Shown piece by piece: positions 8,979-10,224 of a DNA stretch of 10,224 bases. Location: NCBI GenBank assembly GCA_002376965.1, contig DFOV01000078.1:1-10224 (forward strand), read 5' to 3'. Every line of letters starts with the position of its first letter. Position 1 is the first letter of the stretch. Below the pieces are notes generated by a model. The model did no database searches and was not told the DNA's origin. It saw nothing but the letters and a program-made list of their open reading frames with translations. This DNA is from Gammaproteobacteria bacterium UBA3532 (GTDB lineage Bacteria; Pseudomonadota; Gammaproteobacteria; Enterobacterales; UBA3532). The position numbers were made by a program, and so were the translations under genes.

Positions 8979-10224
8979 CTAGCTTTGATTAACCGGCTTA
9001 GACGAATCAATCTTTGCACTGTTTTTTTGCTGCCCTTCCTGGCTACCACTGGAGCTGCCTCCAGTGGTATCGCCATTGTCATCCCAGCCTGGAGGTGGCG
9101 TAACTGATTTGCCCTCCATGATCTCTTTCACTTGCTCTAAATCGATGGTTTCGTATTTTAGAAGTGCTTCAGCCATAGCATGCAGCTTGTCCATGTTCTC
9201 CTGCAGTAAATGCTCAGCACGCTGATAATTTTTATCAATCAGTGCTTTCACTTCTGAGTCGATAACATTGGCGGTGGTATCAGAAATATTTTTCTGTTTG
9301 CCTGTACTTCTGCCCAGGAATACTTCACCTTCTTCTTCGCTATATAGCAGTGGACCAAGCTTTTCAGAGAATCCCCACTGGGTAATCATTCTGCGGGCCA
9401 GCCCTGTTGCAGACTGGATATCGCCCATTGCGCCCGTGGTGACATGTTCGGCCCCAAAGATAAGCTCTTCAGCGATACGGCCACCGTAAGCCATAGATAA
9501 TTGAGCTTCCAGCTTTTCTTTTGACTCGCTGTAGCTATCGCCTTCTGGAAGGAATTGGGTTACACCCAAGGCTCGTCCACGCGGGATAATGGTGACTTTA
9601 TATAGCGGGTCGCCTGGCAATAAGAAACCGATAATGGCATGACCTGATTCGTGGTAAGCGGTTAATTTCTTCTCATGTTCAGACATCGCCATGGTGCGAC
9701 GTTCGGCACCCATAATGATTTTATCGCGAGCTTTATCAAACTCGTCTTTGCCCACCAGCCGCTTGTTTGCACGCGCAGCGAAAAGTGCTGCTTCATTGAC
9801 AAGGTTTGCCAGTTCAGCACCAGAAAACCCTGGCGTAGCTCGGGCTACCACTTTCGGTTCGACATCTTCAGCAATCGGAACTTTCTTCATGTGTACCTGA
9901 AGGATCTGTTCGCGCCCTTTAACATCGGGTAAACCAACGACGACTTGGCGATCAAAGCGACCGGGGCGAAGTAGCGCAGGGTCTAATACATCTGGACGGT
10001 TGGTAGCTGCAATGACAATCACACCTTCACCACCTTCAAATCCATCCATCTCGACCAGTAGCTGGTTCAGGGTTTGTTCACGCTCGTCGTGGCCACCACC
10101 TAATCCTGCACCGCGATGACGCCCCACGGCATCAATCTCATCGATGAAAATGATACAAGGAGCATGCTTTTTGGCTTGGTCGAACATATCACGCACCCGC
10201 GATGCACCAACACCAACAAACATT
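8979..10224 (-). CDS. ftsH: ATP-dependent zinc metalloprotease FtsH, C-terminal two thirds (partial)
   Basis: FtsH is a membrane-anchored AAA+ hexamer that extracts and degrades membrane and regulatory proteins. About 414 codons are in the window. The N-terminal membrane segments and the Walker A loop (about 225 residues) lie beyond its right edge. In view, numbering from the first Met: the pore loop FVGVGASR at 2-9, Walker B IIFIDE with D28 and E29, the second region of homology ending RPGRFDR, and the zinc site HESGH with H191, E192 and H195. The likely third zinc ligand is the Asp in GAMGDI. Most relatives have HEAGH, but HEXXH is kept. The last 40 or so residues are a polar Gly/Ser/Gln tail, likely disordered. 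It heads the ftsH-folP-glmM cluster. Confidence 0.98.
   Translation of the reverse strand, partial: MFVGVGASRVRDMFDQAKKHAPCIIFIDEIDAVGRHRGAGLGGGHDEREQTLNQLLVEMDGFEGGEGVIVIAATNRPDVLDPALLRPGRFDRQVVVGLPDVKGREQILQVHMKKVPIAEDVEPKVVARATPGFSGAELANLVNEAALFAARANKRLVGKDEFDKARDKIIMGAERRTMAMSEHEKKLTAYHESGHAIIGFLLPGDPLYKVTIIPRGRALGVTQFLPEGDSYSESKEKLEAQLSMAYGGRIAEELIFGAEHVTTGAMGDIQSATGLARRMITQWGFSEKLGPLLYSEEEGEVFLGRSTGKQKNISDTTANVIDSEVKALIDKNYQRAEHLLQENMDKLHAMAEALLKYETIDLEQVKEIMEGKSVTPPPGWDDNGDTTGGSSSGSQEGQQKNSAKIDSSKPVNQS
9044..9069. repeat. Perfect 11-bp inverted repeat inside the ftsH tail
   Basis: TACCACTGGAG (9044-9054) and CTCCAGTGGTA (9059-9069) are exact reverse complements separated by 4 nt (CTGC). 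They lie within the codons of the Gly/Ser-rich FtsH tail. No T-run follows on either strand, so it is not a standard terminator. It should form a stable hairpin in the ftsH mRNA. Confidence 0.8.

Noticed and set aside
8953..8992. TTGATTAA occurs twice, 32 nt apart, around the ftsH stop codon
   Set aside because: It is a short AT-rich 8-mer with no further similarity around it, so it is not convincing as a repeat element or promoter.

Overview
The window is a piece of a gammaproteobacterial chromosome made of conserved housekeeping genes. The proteins resemble their Escherichia coli counterparts in length, start and active-site motifs. Base composition looks moderate and even, roughly half GC by eye, and no gene stands out as foreign. 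The detailed sequences would fit a marine gammaproteobacterium (Cellvibrionales, Oceanospirillales or a relative), but I cannot place it further with confidence.

Left part, plus strand (1-5129): the distal two thirds of the F1Fo ATP synthase operon in the standard order atpF (3' end only), atpH, atpA, atpG, atpD, atpC. Gaps are 14, 14, 54, 39 and 16 nt, each gene has a Shine-Dalgarno sequence, and a strong intrinsic terminator closes the operon after atpC. Together these genes encode the end of the peripheral stalk (b, delta) and the whole F1 head (alpha, gamma, beta, epsilon).

Middle, plus strand (5130-6689): glmU as its own transcription unit. It has a perfect TATAAT -10 box, and a 7-bp inverted repeat lies over the -35 side. 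The unit ends in a long, nearly perfect hairpin that also serves as terminator for the convergent genes on the other strand.

Right part, minus strand (6647-10224): read in its own direction this is ftsH (3' two thirds), a terminator-like hairpin, then folP and glmM, which overlap by one base (TAATG). ftsH-folP-glmM is a well-known gammaproteobacterial cluster. Here it stops at glmM and meets glmU tail to tail. GlmM makes glucosamine-1-phosphate and GlmU converts it to UDP-N-acetylglucosamine, so two consecutive enzymes of one pathway sit side by side on opposite strands.

I see no mobile element, CRISPR array, RNA gene, pseudogene or unfamiliar protein family, and no evidence for an undescribed system. 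The points worth a second look are small-scale: the gene-order junction, the terminator between ftsH and folP, the operator-like repeat before glmU, and hairpin and slippery-sequence motifs in the ftsH tail. No stretch longer than 300 bases lacks a gene.
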